The notes beneath the pieces are model-generated. The model was not told where the DNA came from. It saw nothing but the letters and a program-made list of their open reading frames with translations, and did not search any database. Below, piece by piece: positions 33,881 to 41,507 of a stretch of DNA of 41,507 bases. This stretch comes from QQUD01 sp039029915. GTDB taxonomy: Bacteria; Chloroflexota; Anaerolineae; Promineifilales; Promineifilaceae. The stretch is taken from assembly GCA_039029915.1 (NCBI GenBank), contig JBCCFD010000010.1, positions 1-41,507 of the forward strand, read 5' to 3'. Made by a program: the position numbers and the translations under genes. The stretch's first letter is position 1; every line of letters begins with the position of its first letter.

Positions 33881-33963
33881 TGCTTAGTTTCGAAAGGATC
33901 TAATATCCAGCACAGTAGTATGTGTTGTGCATAGTTTAGAAACAGAGTATTAGCTAAATAAAG

Positions 33964-34002
33964 AGATTGGGAGACGAGAATCTACATCTTCCAATCTTTT
34001 TT
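33964..34002 (+). terminator. Terminator after the DUF3179 gene
   Basis: AGATTGGGAGA and TCTTCCAATCT form an 11-base-pair stem with one G-U pair and a 12-base loop, followed by T6. It lies between the DUF3179 and DUF4259 genes, separating them. Confidence 0.75.
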
Positions 34003-34024
34003 CAAATTCATCCTAGCAAACATT

Positions 34025-34438
34025 ATGAATATTTGGGACATCGATAATTTTAGCAACGAAGCAGCTGAAGAATGGCTGTATGATTTTGGTGAAAATGATT
34101 TTCGTCTTATTGACCGCACATTAGCAGGTGTTGCCTATCTATTACCTGTCGATGAATTGGATGCATTTGAAGCTGCTGAAGCGCTTGTCGCCGCTGAGAC
34201 TGTTGCTGCCGCTTTAGGCGCAAAGGCAGAGTCGATACCTGAAGAGCTAGCTGAGTGGCTAGAAGAAAACCCTGTCATTCAAGTTAAAGATGAGTATGTA
34301 GAGATGGCTCAAAAAGCCGTCAAGCGTATTTTAGAACAATCAGAGCTGCGCGAGCATTGGCAAAATACAGACCAGTTTGGAGCGTGGCAAAGCGGGCTTC
34401 AAAATCTATTAGCTCGATTATCCCCCTTGAAAAGCTAA
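34025..34438 (+). CDS. DUF4259-family protein
   Basis: The 137-residue protein has the opening pattern of DUF4259: MNIWDIDNFSNEAAEEWLYDFGE, then an Ala-rich helix around EAAEALVAAETVAAALG and a final helix with WQSGLQNLLARL. The family is small, soluble and of unknown function. The ATG at 34025 follows the DUF3179 terminator by about 20 bases, and no strong ribosome site is visible. It is convergent with the AroK-EndoV gene, 23 bases apart, with no hairpin in the gap. Confidence 0.8.
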   Translation: MNIWDIDNFSNEAAEEWLYDFGENDFRLIDRTLAGVAYLLPVDELDAFEAAEALVAAETVAAALGAKAESIPEELAEWLEENPVIQVKDEYVEMAQKAVKRILEQSELREHWQNTDQFGAWQSGLQNLLARLSPLKS

Positions 34439-34461
34439 AGCTGTATACTTTCTTCTTTCTG

Positions 34462-35616
34462 CTACAAATTAGAGGCCAATTTATGGGCCTGGCGGGTCGT
34501 TTCGGGAAGACGATATTTTGGTGTACAGCGGAGAACGTAGTCAACGGCCGTATCTAAGCTGATCCGATGCCCTACAGAAATGTACAGCGGCTTAACACCA
34601 GTTCTTGACCGTAAAACCACGCCAATCTGCTCCCCTTTATCCATTAAAGGTTGTATCGCCCCTTTTTCTTCTTCTAAGTCACCATGCTTTCCAATAAAGC
34701 GTGTTTTTGCCACACCAATTGATGGTATATCTGCCAGCAGCCCCAGATGGGCCGCCAAGCCTAAGCGGCGCGGATGGGCAATGCCCTGTCCGTCACATAG
34801 CAATAAATCAGGGGTGATTTTCAATGAGCTTAAGGCATCTAAAACAGCAGGAATCTCCCGAAATGATAGCAATCCGGGAATATAAGGCATGCTGGTTGGC
34901 AAGTGAGAGACGGCCGTTTCCCGCACCATCAACGAAGGGAAATCCAACACTACAACGGCCGCTCGGGTAATTTTGCCATCATCCTCAAACCCTACATCCA
35001 CGCCCGCAACGGTCTTAACCGTATCAAACTGATCGTATCGGCTAATTTGGTAGCGCAGCGTGTCCTGAACAGTCATTGCGGCGCGAGGGGATAAGTCCCA
35101 GCGATGTTGGGGCGGTTCTAAAAAAGACAGTATTTCAGCAGCAACTGTAGCTGGTGACTTGTTTTCTGTATTCACCTGTGGAAATTGACCATACTTGGAT
35201 TGGCGTTTGCTTAACAGCGCATAGATTTTTGCCTTGGGATCATTGCCTGCAAGCAACGGCCGTTCTGTCGGCTTTTCATCAGCTAGCACTCGGGAAAGAA
35301 TCGTATCAGCGGAGGCAGTGAGGCAAAAAATACGGCCGTGTTTGCCCAAAACAGCGACATTTTGAGGATTGATCATCATGCCTCCACCCGTTCCAATCAC
35401 TAAGCCAGTTTGCGTGGCTAGTTCAACCGCAACCTTGTGCTCAATTTGTCGAAAAGCCGCCTCTCCTAGCTCGGCGAAAATTTCAGGGATCGTGCGCTTG
35501 CTTTGCGCCTCAATCAGCACATCTGTATCAACAAACTGATGTCCTAAGCGTTCCGCCAACAGCGCCCCCACCGTTGACTTACCAGTCCCCATAAATCCAG
35601 TCAAAATTATATTCAT
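34462..35616 (-). CDS. Shikimate kinase-endonuclease V fusion
   Basis: Residues 1-168 are shikimate kinase: P-loop GFMGTGKST (7-15), DTD (30-32), GTGGGM (76-80) and the lid ERPLL (118-122). Residues 171-384 are a complete endonuclease V: VAGVDVGF (Asp207), YIPGLLSFRE (Glu254), LLCDGQGIAHPRR (Asp275), IGVAKTRF and VGHRISL (His350), which cuts DNA or RNA near deoxyinosine or inosine. Both halves keep their catalytic residues and match the lengths of the separate enzymes, with only a short link (LEPPQHRWDL). No stop or frameshift divides them, and the second half lacks a start of its own at the junction. The link between aromatic amino acid synthesis and inosine repair is unclear. An enoyl-CoA hydratase gene precedes it by 65 bases. 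Confidence 0.92.
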   Translation of the reverse strand: MNIILTGFMGTGKSTVGALLAERLGHQFVDTDVLIEAQSKRTIPEIFAELGEAAFRQIEHKVAVELATQTGLVIGTGGGMMINPQNVAVLGKHGRIFCLTASADTILSRVLADEKPTERPLLAGNDPKAKIYALLSKRQSKYGQFPQVNTENKSPATVAAEILSFLEPPQHRWDLSPRAAMTVQDTLRYQISRYDQFDTVKTVAGVDVGFEDDGKITRAAVVVLDFPSLMVRETAVSHLPTSMPYIPGLLSFREIPAVLDALSSLKITPDLLLCDGQGIAHPRRLGLAAHLGLLADIPSIGVAKTRFIGKHGDLEEEKGAIQPLMDKGEQIGVVLRSRTGVKPLYISVGHRISLDTAVDYVLRCTPKYRLPETTRQAHKLASNL

Positions 35617-35681
35617 GATTAGCTATGCAAAAAGCTTTTATGTTACAAGGTTTTCAATGTAGAAACTTTAGAACATTGAGC

Positions 35682-36437
35682 TTATTCACCGATAAAGTTT
35701 GGCTTTCGCTTCTCCATAAACGCCTGAATGCCCTCCATCGCATCTTTAGTTGAAGCCACCTTAGTCAATTCTTGGCTTAAGTAATCAAGTGCTTCGTCTA
35801 ATGGCAGATTTTGCATTCCATAATAAGACGCTTTGCCTAGCTTCATGCCGATTGGGCTTTTTTCAGATAGGTTTTGAGCTAAGTTTGCTACAGTCTCATC
35901 AAGCTGGTCATTGGCAACCAACTCGGTTAAAAATCCCATTTGCATCGCTTTTTGTGCGCCAAATCGATCGCCTAGCAAAATCATGGGCAACGCCTGCTTA
36001 GGAAGCATATTCCTGTAAATCAACGCGCTGATCATGCTGGGCCATAAGCCGACATTGACTTCAGGGGTGCCAAACTGAGCGGTGTCGCTAGCAATAACAA
36101 TGTCAGCTGCTAACATGACCCCCATGCCACCAGCAAGGCAATAGCCTCTTACTTTGGCAACTGTTGGTTTAGAAAACTGGATGATTCTCTTGAGCAGACC
36201 TGCGTACCGTTCGGTCCCATTTCCACCAACACCACCGCCTAAATCAGCCCCAGCACAAAAGGCTTTCTCCCCCGCACCCGTGATGACAACAGTACGGACA
36301 TTTGCGTCTGATTCAGCATCATCTAGGGCGTCATGAAATCGATCAATCACGGTACCGCTTAATGCATTGCGCCGCTCTGGACGGTTGATGATAATTATTG
36401 CCACTTGTTCATTCACTTCATAAACTAATTCACTCAT
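35682..36437 (-). CDS. Enoyl-CoA hydratase/isomerase family protein
   Basis: From the ATG at 36437 the product has 251 residues, the usual crotonase length. The CoA-binding and oxyanion motifs are INRPERRNALS, FCAGADLGGG and VRGYCLAGGMGVMLAADIVIA. FGTPEVNVGLWPSM holds the first catalytic Glu region. A ten-residue extension from 36467 is unlike the family. Crotonases include hydratases, isomerases and others, so the reaction cannot be fixed; beta-oxidation or branched-chain acid breakdown is plausible. It is followed by the AroK-EndoV gene on the same strand. Confidence 0.88.
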   Translation of the reverse strand: MSELVYEVNEQVAIIIINRPERRNALSGTVIDRFHDALDDAESDANVRTVVITGAGEKAFCAGADLGGGVGGNGTERYAGLLKRIIQFSKPTVAKVRGYCLAGGMGVMLAADIVIASDTAQFGTPEVNVGLWPSMISALIYRNMLPKQALPMILLGDRFGAQKAMQMGFLTELVANDQLDETVANLAQNLSEKSPIGMKLGKASYYGMQNLPLDEALDYLSQELTKVASTKDAMEGIQAFMEKRKPNFIGE

Positions 36438-36484
36438 TTTATTTTGCTCTTTTGCACAATTTGGCATTTCAGCTCGGCCTGAAC

Positions 36485-38230
36485 TTAGCCACAGCTGCTC
36501 TTTAGATGTAAATCTTCTGTTTTAAAAACGGTAACGAGCTCATCTTGGTAATGATGCGGCATTGGAAAATAAGCCGTTAGGGCCTCAGGGATGTTTCCTG
36601 CGATATCATGGTGCACCACTATATATTGAAATCCATCATTGTGGAGCTGACTAACAGATTGAGCAAATACCGCATCAGGTAAACGAGAGCAGTCAAACGG
36701 TTTTTGATGATGCCAATTTGAAAGCAACCGATTTTCTCTTATGTAGGTGTATGATTCAGGCAAAGTTCTAGCGCTTAAACCTTCTAAGATAGGTTTTTCA
36801 TGGATTGTTTGATAATAAACATAAGGTTTAGACTGATTTCGGCCCATTGGCAAGTTGATAATTGCCACATCCTCAGGCATCTCTTTTAGCTGTACAAAGA
36901 ATGAGCTAACCGGGAGCTCACCACCTTGATAAAATCCATTCCAATACTCAAATAGCAAGAAGGTTGATAGAAGAGTAACAAAGGCCGTTTGCCCAATTTT
37001 CGAGCCTGTTAACCGCGGTAAAAGTCGTTTCAACCCATAAGAGGCACAAACAGCAAGCGGTAAAAGCAAGCCAAGCACAAAGAAATCAGGTCGTCCCACT
37101 GCCCGAATTGGCGGGAACCAGCTTAGGTAACTAGCCGACAAGCGAAACCCTTCAAAAACAACCCCGTTCATGCGGAGCACGGGTCCTAACGCTAAAAATA
37201 AAAACATCAGCCCCATTGCAAACCAGGGCCAAATTTGCTTTGCTTCTTTTCGCCAAGAAATAGCTATAAAAGTTAACAAAAGCGGAAGTGTCCCTAAATA
37301 AGCAGGCCATTTGTTATTCATGCCAAATCGCTCAGCAATTAATTCCACGCTGTTTCTGAACAGCGGATTGAAATGGGATGGGGTAATGAAAGACCGTAAA
37401 TCTGATTGTCCGACATCAGCAGCAAATTTTAGCTCAATGGCTTCGGTTAGGCTGGCAAGGTTTTGAAAAATAGGGCGCAATCTAGGCAGGAGCAACAGTA
37501 GCACCGAAATTGAAAACACGGCCGTTATCAACCATACCTGCTTGTTTTGCCATCTTTTATCTATCAGCATGCCAAACAGCACCAGCACCCCAATCGTTAA
37601 GACCGCAAAATTCATAATATAAAAACTGGTATAGGCTGCTACCGTAATGCAAAATGCGGACAAAACGGCCGTTTGCCATCTTCGATTTTGGTAGGCGTCA
37701 ATCAAAAAAAGGGCTGCCAGCGGTATTGGCATGAGATGGGTTAAATCAGGATGTCCTCCAGTGTGTGTGACGTGGTATGGGGCAAACGTATAAATTGCCC
37801 CGCCAAACCACGCGATCCGTTGATCCTGAATCAAATAAAAAATTAAAAGATAAGCCCCATACCCCGTCAAAAAAACAGCCATTAAAATCGTCAAATTATA
37901 AGCCGAGATGGGATCAACAAAAATGTCAAAGAACCAAGCCATCCAGGCGGCCGTCCAGCTAATGCTATGAAACGATAAATCGAGACCTTCAGGGTAAAAA
38001 AGCACGTTGGTGAAATAGGCTGTATCAGATGCCAGCTGGTTTGTAATCCACCAGTTATCCCAAAGCTTAACATACGTATCTGCATCGTAAAAACCTACCC
38101 AGTTTGTATTCAGCTTAAATGCAACCGGATACGTCATTAGGATAGTTGCGCCAAAATAAAGCAACAGCGCGCCCCAGTCTCTTTTGATAAGCCGCCAAAG
38201 CCATAGAGTCCCTTGTTCAAGTTTAAGCAT
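36485..38230 (-). CDS. Polytopic membrane protein, GT-C-like glycosyltransferase candidate
   Basis: The 581 residues hold about twelve membrane helices and a C-terminal soluble domain of about 150 residues. An early loop carries NTNWVGFYDADTYVKLWDNWW, the position and acidic nature of the GT-C active-site loop, followed by YPEGLDLSFH. Similar proteins occur widely next to polysaccharide genes and are annotated as YfhO-like or unknown membrane proteins. The role in transferring sugars is an inference from fold only. A perfect -35 (TTGACA) and a TATATA box place transcription at the ATG at 38230. It is convergent with no gene and stands apart from the GT39-like run. Confidence 0.75.
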   Translation of the reverse strand: MLKLEQGTLWLWRLIKRDWGALLLYFGATILMTYPVAFKLNTNWVGFYDADTYVKLWDNWWITNQLASDTAYFTNVLFYPEGLDLSFHSISWTAAWMAWFFDIFVDPISAYNLTILMAVFLTGYGAYLLIFYLIQDQRIAWFGGAIYTFAPYHVTHTGGHPDLTHLMPIPLAALFLIDAYQNRRWQTAVLSAFCITVAAYTSFYIMNFAVLTIGVLVLFGMLIDKRWQNKQVWLITAVFSISVLLLLLPRLRPIFQNLASLTEAIELKFAADVGQSDLRSFITPSHFNPLFRNSVELIAERFGMNNKWPAYLGTLPLLLTFIAISWRKEAKQIWPWFAMGLMFLFLALGPVLRMNGVVFEGFRLSASYLSWFPPIRAVGRPDFFVLGLLLPLAVCASYGLKRLLPRLTGSKIGQTAFVTLLSTFLLFEYWNGFYQGGELPVSSFFVQLKEMPEDVAIINLPMGRNQSKPYVYYQTIHEKPILEGLSARTLPESYTYIRENRLLSNWHHQKPFDCSRLPDAVFAQSVSQLHNDGFQYIVVHHDIAGNIPEALTAYFPMPHHYQDELVTVFKTEDLHLKSSCG

Positions 38231-38238
38231 GGCTCGGA

Positions 38239-38267
38239 TATATAGTTGAAATTGAATTAAATGTCAA
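38239..38267 (-). promoter_or_regulatory. Promoter of the GT-C-like gene, leaderless geometry
   Basis: On the minus strand TTGACA (38262-38267) and TATATA (38239-38244) are 17 bases apart, and the -10 ends eight bases before the ATG. The -35 overlaps the stop codon of the upstream gene. Confidence 0.6.
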
Positions 38268-38650
38268 AATCCGTTACGCTCTTGAATTTGCTGTATGCGG
38301 CTCTCGGCACGCTCATACAGTTTCCTAAAGCGCCAGCCTTCTCCTGCCCCCGTGGCAAAGTGCATCCCTCTTTCATAACTAGCGAGGGCATTGCTATATT
38401 GTGCCAAAGCTTTTTCAATATTCCTTGGGATCAAAGACTCTCCCAACAGTTGGTATGAAAATCCGATCACTTCAAAATGAATCACACCTGCATTTCGGCT
38501 GTGGTTCTGTTCAATCGTTTCCATTAAAGCGACAAGCCGATCATAATCGACCGTGTCCAAAAACAGCTTCGTTTGCTCAATAATCTCAGTATCCTTCTGG
38601 TAAAATCGCTCAACAAACTCAAGAATCTGATTTTCTAACTCCACTTTCAT
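38264..38650 (-). CDS. Small helical protein of unknown function
   Basis: The ATG at 38650 gives 128 residues; a longer frame to 38758 would overlap the MATE gene and is not used. The protein is helical, with a first half around LENQILEFVERFYQKDTEI and a second half (IEKALAQYSNALASYERGMHF) that looks like a TPR-type helix pair. No family was recognised. It is divergent from the MATE gene across 77 bases and just upstream of the GT-C-like gene on the same strand. Confidence 0.6.
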   Translation of the reverse strand: MKVELENQILEFVERFYQKDTEIIEQTKLFLDTVDYDRLVALMETIEQNHSRNAGVIHFEVIGFSYQLLGESLIPRNIEKALAQYSNALASYERGMHFATGAGEGWRFRKLYERAESRIQQIQERNGF

Positions 38651-38727
38651 TTTTAACCCAATCTCTTTTTGATCCTCCAACTTAACTGTACACTCACAAA
38701 TCCAACCTCCAAAGACAAAGGATTTGT

Positions 38728-40104
38728 ATGACAACAGCAAAGGCAACGCCTCCGCCATCTAACAAAAATCCGCTTCTGGTCGCTCCAGTATCAACCATGA
38801 TCCGCAAGATTGGTTTACCGGTTGCCATCGGAGCAACCTTTAACACGCTATTCAACGTGGTGGATACAATTTATGGGGGATTAATTTCTGACCAAGCGCT
38901 GGCGGCTTTGTCTATCTCGTTCCCAATTTACTTTATTATTGTGGCTCTAGGGTTTGGATTCTCGCAGGGGAATACGGCTTTAATTGGGAATGCGCTAGGG
39001 CGCGGCAATCGTGAGGAAGCTGAGAAGTATGCGATACAGGGCATCAGCTTTGGCATCATAATATCAATCATAACGACGGTTGTTGTTTTACCAATTTTGC
39101 CAAACCTTGTTGCCTTTATGGGAGCCACCGATCCAGAATATCAACGAATGGCGCTTGACTACATTAATATGATTTTTTATGGCGCTATCTTTTTCATCAC
39201 GGTTCAAATGTTATCCTCAATTTTGAATGCATTGGGCAACACGATTCCGAGCCGCAACTTTCTCGTTGGGGGATTCTTTCTTAACCTGCTATTTGATCCG
39301 TGGTTTATTTTTGGAGGTTTTGGGTTGCCCCCGCTCGGTATTGCGGGTATTGGTTTAGCCACAATCTCAATTCAAGCCTTGGGGTGTATTTATGTCGGCT
39401 ATTTTGTAGCAAAGACGGATTTAGTCACGGCTGTTACGCTCAAAAAATACCTCATACCTCGAGCCAACATCGTTTGGCGCATCATTCAACAAGGGCTTCC
39501 CAACACGCTCGATTTAATGGGCGTCTCATTAGGCTTCTTTGTCCTCACATTTTTCGTATCAAAGTTTGGCCCAAACGCTGTCGCTGCATTGGGCGCCGCC
39601 TCTCGTTTAGAACAGGTTGCTTTGTTGCCATTGCTGGGTCTCAACGTGGCTGTTATCTCGCTTGTTGCTCAAAACAATGGCGCACAGCTCTATAATCGCG
39701 TTCAAGAAACATTCCGTAAGAGCATCCAGTACGGCTCGGCCATTATGCTTGTGACCACGGTGCTTGTCTCACTTTTTGCCCGCCCGCTCATGCAGCTGTT
39801 TACAGATGATCCTGAAATTATCCAAATCGGCGTTGAGTACGTGTGGATTCGAAATCTAGGTTTGATTCCAACTGCTATCTTTTTTATGTCGTCGTCAGCT
39901 TTAAGGGGGATTGAACGGCCGTTACTCCCTCTCATCTACAATATGTTCCGCTTCGTCATATTGCCCTGGCTCTTTATTATCATTTTTGTCCAGCAGATGG
40001 GTATGGGCTTGACAGCCATTTGGATCACCTCAACGAGCGCCTTTTTTATCACCGCCGTTGTGGGGTATATCACAGCGCGACGGCTTTTGCCTCAACCAAA
40101 CTAA
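38728..40104 (+). CDS. MATE-family efflux transporter
   Basis: The 458 residues form twelve membrane helices in two halves, with the MATE start IGLPVAIGATFNTLFNVVDTIYGG, the loop GRGNREEAEKYA, and the second half opening with GLPNTLDLMG. MATE proteins export cationic drugs and metabolites using sodium or proton gradients. Length is typical. AAAGGA precedes the ATG at 38728 by about seven bases. The substrate cannot be told. The APH-family gene 110 bases downstream is on the same strand but has its own promoter. Confidence 0.92.
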   Translation: MTTAKATPPPSNKNPLLVAPVSTMIRKIGLPVAIGATFNTLFNVVDTIYGGLISDQALAALSISFPIYFIIVALGFGFSQGNTALIGNALGRGNREEAEKYAIQGISFGIIISIITTVVVLPILPNLVAFMGATDPEYQRMALDYINMIFYGAIFFITVQMLSSILNALGNTIPSRNFLVGGFFLNLLFDPWFIFGGFGLPPLGIAGIGLATISIQALGCIYVGYFVAKTDLVTAVTLKKYLIPRANIVWRIIQQGLPNTLDLMGVSLGFFVLTFFVSKFGPNAVAALGAASRLEQVALLPLLGLNVAVISLVAQNNGAQLYNRVQETFRKSIQYGSAIMLVTTVLVSLFARPLMQLFTDDPEIIQIGVEYVWIRNLGLIPTAIFFMSSSALRGIERPLLPLIYNMFRFVILPWLFIIIFVQQMGMGLTAIWITSTSAFFITAVVGYITARRLLPQPN

Positions 40105-40199
40105 ACCACCAATCACACTAAAGGAAACCAAAAAACAATTCGTTGAGGATTAGTTGCTCTTTCATATTGCTTTGGTATTGGGGCGCGTTTTTGATTCTC

Positions 40200-40205
40200 T
40201 ATAAT
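40200..40205 (+). promoter_or_regulatory. -10 box eight bases before the APH-family gene
   Basis: A perfect TATAAT ends eight bases before the ATG at 40214, with TTGGGG (40178-40183) 16 bases upstream as a weak -35. No Shine-Dalgarno is present. Confidence 0.5.
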
Positions 40206-40213
40206 CAAGGCTT

Positions 40214-41179
40214 ATGCACGCAAATGTGAAAAAGATCGTTCAACAAATTTTTGATTGGTACCCCGATGATTTTGTATTGAAAAAACGGCCGTCTATCGAC
40301 CTGCAGAGCAACGATCTGTATGACTTAATAAAAGATAACCAGCGTTTCATTTTGAAAGCGTACCTCAAGGCAGATGAACTAGAAGAAGCCCCCCGCCGTG
40401 AGTTTCAGGCACTAACGCTTTTAGAAGCCACAGACCTAGCACCCAAGCCTATCTTTTTTAACCCTCAAGCTGGCCCATTTGTGATTTATGAATTTATGAA
40501 GGGAGAGATGTGGGATAGAAAACGGCCGTCTTCCTCTCAGCTGACAGAGTTGGCCGACGCGTGGCTAACAATTAACGCTGTTCAAAATGAGCAGCACTGG
40601 CTGGCTCGAGGATCACAGCATCCGATTCGGTTTCAGTGGGTTAGGAAGATGTTTCATGAATACAGTGCTTGGCTTGAAACGGCCGTTTATGCCGACAAAG
40701 CAACAATCAAACGGCTCAATCAATCGCTTCAGAACATTAAGCCAATTTTCCAAAAAATCGCGGAAACAACGCCAAAGCGGCTCTTTTCGCGCTCTGATCC
40801 ACGCTTTGCCAATTTTATCGAGCGGCCAAACGGCCGTTTAGGGATGATCGACTGGGAAGATAGCGGTTGGCACGACCCCGCCTACGCGACGGCTGATTTA
40901 CTGCTCCACGCCAATCAGGAGGATTTGCTCACCCTAAACGAGTGGCAACCGTTTCTAAGCCCCTATTTTGCAGAACGGACCAGAACCGATCCCCAATTTG
41001 AACAACGTTTTGCGTGGTATATGGCAGTGCTTCCCTTCTTTTGGCTGGGTCTTTTTCTCAAGCTGAGCATCATACACCACACAAACGGCACATTCGATCA
41101 ATGGCAAATTAATCAGCTCCCCGCCGCTGAGCGAATTGAGAATTATTGGCGCTGGGTGGAGAGAGAATCAATTGTATAG
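40214..41179 (+). CDS. Aminoglycoside phosphotransferase (APH)-family kinase
   Basis: The 321-residue protein has the APH/choline kinase fold: RFILKAY with the ATP lysine (Lys48), PFVIYEFMKGE hinge, catalytic loop FSRSDPRFANF (Asp195 and Asn200; the usual His-Gly before Asp is Arg-Ser), and MIDWEDSGWHDPAYATADLL with the metal Asp213. These enzymes phosphorylate small molecules; true aminoglycoside resistance is only one branch. The loop variation and lack of mobile context argue for a metabolic or housekeeping substrate. ACGGCCGT occurs four times in this gene, in more than one frame (for example KKRPS and PNGRLG). Confidence 0.8.
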   Translation: MHANVKKIVQQIFDWYPDDFVLKKRPSIDLQSNDLYDLIKDNQRFILKAYLKADELEEAPRREFQALTLLEATDLAPKPIFFNPQAGPFVIYEFMKGEMWDRKRPSSSQLTELADAWLTINAVQNEQHWLARGSQHPIRFQWVRKMFHEYSAWLETAVYADKATIKRLNQSLQNIKPIFQKIAETTPKRLFSRSDPRFANFIERPNGRLGMIDWEDSGWHDPAYATADLLLHANQEDLLTLNEWQPFLSPYFAERTRTDPQFEQRFAWYMAVLPFFWLGLFLKLSIIHHTNGTFDQWQINQLPAAERIENYWRWVERESIV

Positions 41180-41204
41180 ATGATGCAATCCAAGGTAGCT
41201 TAGT

Positions 41205-41270
41205 GCAAGGATGACTTGCGACTTACCACTTGCCACTTTGCACCCTGGCAACTCTGCCACTCCCCTACCC
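41205..41270. repeat. Short degenerate repeats between two genes
   Basis: CTTGCGACTT, ACCACTTGCCACTT and CTGCCACT words repeat in the spacer between the APH-family gene and the CoA-binding protein. They are of the same loose kind as the other intergenic tracts. Confidence 0.5.
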
Positions 41271-41507
41271 AATAAATCGACTTGTCTTCCTTGCCGTAAT
41301 AATCTCCGTGTTCATGCCAACCCAGTGCAGGCTGCCGTTGTAACGACCGTGTTCAATCTTGACGCAGCGATCCATCACCACTTTTAGACCAGCCTCTTCG
41401 GCCAGTGTGGCGGCTTCCATATTGACAACCCGCAGCTGCATCCATACCGCTTTCGCCCCAATTTCGATCACCTGCTTGACAATATCGACACATTCTTCAG
41501 GACGACG
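41265..41507 (-). CDS. CoA-binding (YccU-like) protein, C-terminal part
   Basis: The frame is open to the window edge, so the start lies outside; 80 residues are visible. They match the end of the CoA_binding_2 family: RRPEECVDIVKQVIEIGAKAVWMQ, then EAATLAEEAGLKVVMDRCVKIEH. The complete protein is usually about 140 residues with a Rossmann fold that binds CoA. An internal GTG at 41471 is not the real start. The final residues (EIITARKTSRFIG) are typical. Confidence 0.88.
   Translation of the reverse strand, partial: RRPEECVDIVKQVIEIGAKAVWMQLRVVNMEAATLAEEAGLKVVMDRCVKIEHGRYNGSLHWVGMNTEIITARKTSRFIG

Larger units (their letters stand above)
268..40837. repeat. Highly iterated palindrome ACGGCCGT (about 50 copies across the window)
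   Basis: Hand-counted starts: 268, 491, 1061, 2161, 2725, 3466, 3607, 3713, 4600, 5421, 5637, 6462, 6857, 7052, 7431, 7718, 8153, 8363, 9557, 10611, 11429, 11938, 12000, 13396, 15313, 15826, 17450, 17679, 20290, 21003, 21102, 21426, 22316, 25537, 27290, 28502, 29452, 32255, 32270, 34544, 34910, 35256, 35332, 37518, 37665, 39915, 40285, 40522, 40679, 40830 (each accurate to about one base). Many extend to AACGGCCGTT. Most lie inside genes, read as Thr-Ala-Val, Asn-Gly-Arg or Arg-Pro. Confidence 0.92.

Noticed and set aside
38728..41179. A drug resistance cassette (MATE plus APH)
   Set aside because: The two genes have separate promoters, no mobile element flanks them, and the APH catalytic loop departs from known aminoglycoside enzymes.
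1..41507. tRNA, rRNA, transposase, integrase or phage genes
   Set aside because: None was recognised in any gap or frame; the window looks like ordinary chromosome.

Overview
The window reads as a chromosomal segment of a Chloroflexota bacterium, probably from the Anaerolineae or a neighbouring class. This is an inference from gene content: Chloroflexota-style GT39-like membrane glycosyltransferases with extracytoplasmic tail domains, a DUF3179 lipoprotein, a soluble Ser/Thr kinase with a PQQ-type propeller, and a primary sigma factor of ordinary length. No rRNA, tRNA, CRISPR array, transposase or phage gene was recognised. Base composition is moderate (GC in the mid-40s by eye) and even, so this looks like core and near-core chromosome rather than an island.

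Layout. Positions 1-1593 (minus) hold the membrane half of a ComP/NreB-like sensor, cut by two in-frame TAA codons. Positions 1941-8430 (minus) are a run of three large GT-C (GT39-like) membrane proteins. Positions 8683-13673 (minus) hold a site-2 protease homologue, a 72-residue membrane protein, a CoaE-GNAT fusion and an ABC-F ATPase. Positions 13833-15253 hold a stand-alone V4R protein and a membrane protein of unknown function. rpoD (minus) follows with a clear promoter and terminator. Positions 17000-21784 (minus) carry a housekeeping run: moaC, a moaD-moaE fusion, a MazG-like pyrophosphohydrolase, fabF, rnc and an RmlD-like reductase.

The plus-strand half starts with a PIG-L deacetylase. 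It continues with a four-gene phospho-signalling cassette (22741-27700): Ser/Thr kinase with eight-blade propeller, PP2C phosphatase, J-like/von Willebrand A protein, and zinc-ribbon/FHA protein. Kinase, phosphatase and phosphothreonine reader are co-transcribed, which suggests a self-contained switch acting on or through the vWA scaffold. After it come a 79-residue protein with an orphan PhoB-type response regulator, a Rel/SpoT homologue whose synthetase site looks destroyed, a CBM48 protein and a DUF3179 lipoprotein. The last part holds DUF4259, a shikimate kinase-endonuclease V fusion, an enoyl-CoA hydratase homologue, another GT-C-like membrane protein, a MATE transporter, an APH-family kinase and the edge of a CoA-binding protein.

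Three genome-wide patterns stand out. The palindrome ACGGCCGT occurs about 50 times (about once per 830 bases, against less than one expected), in all three reading frames of genes, like the cyanobacterial HIP1 element. Short degenerate repeats of the CCCCAAT type lie between genes and also in frame inside two GT39 paralogues. Several genes have a -10 box ending 7-9 bases before the start codon, which suggests leaderless transcripts.
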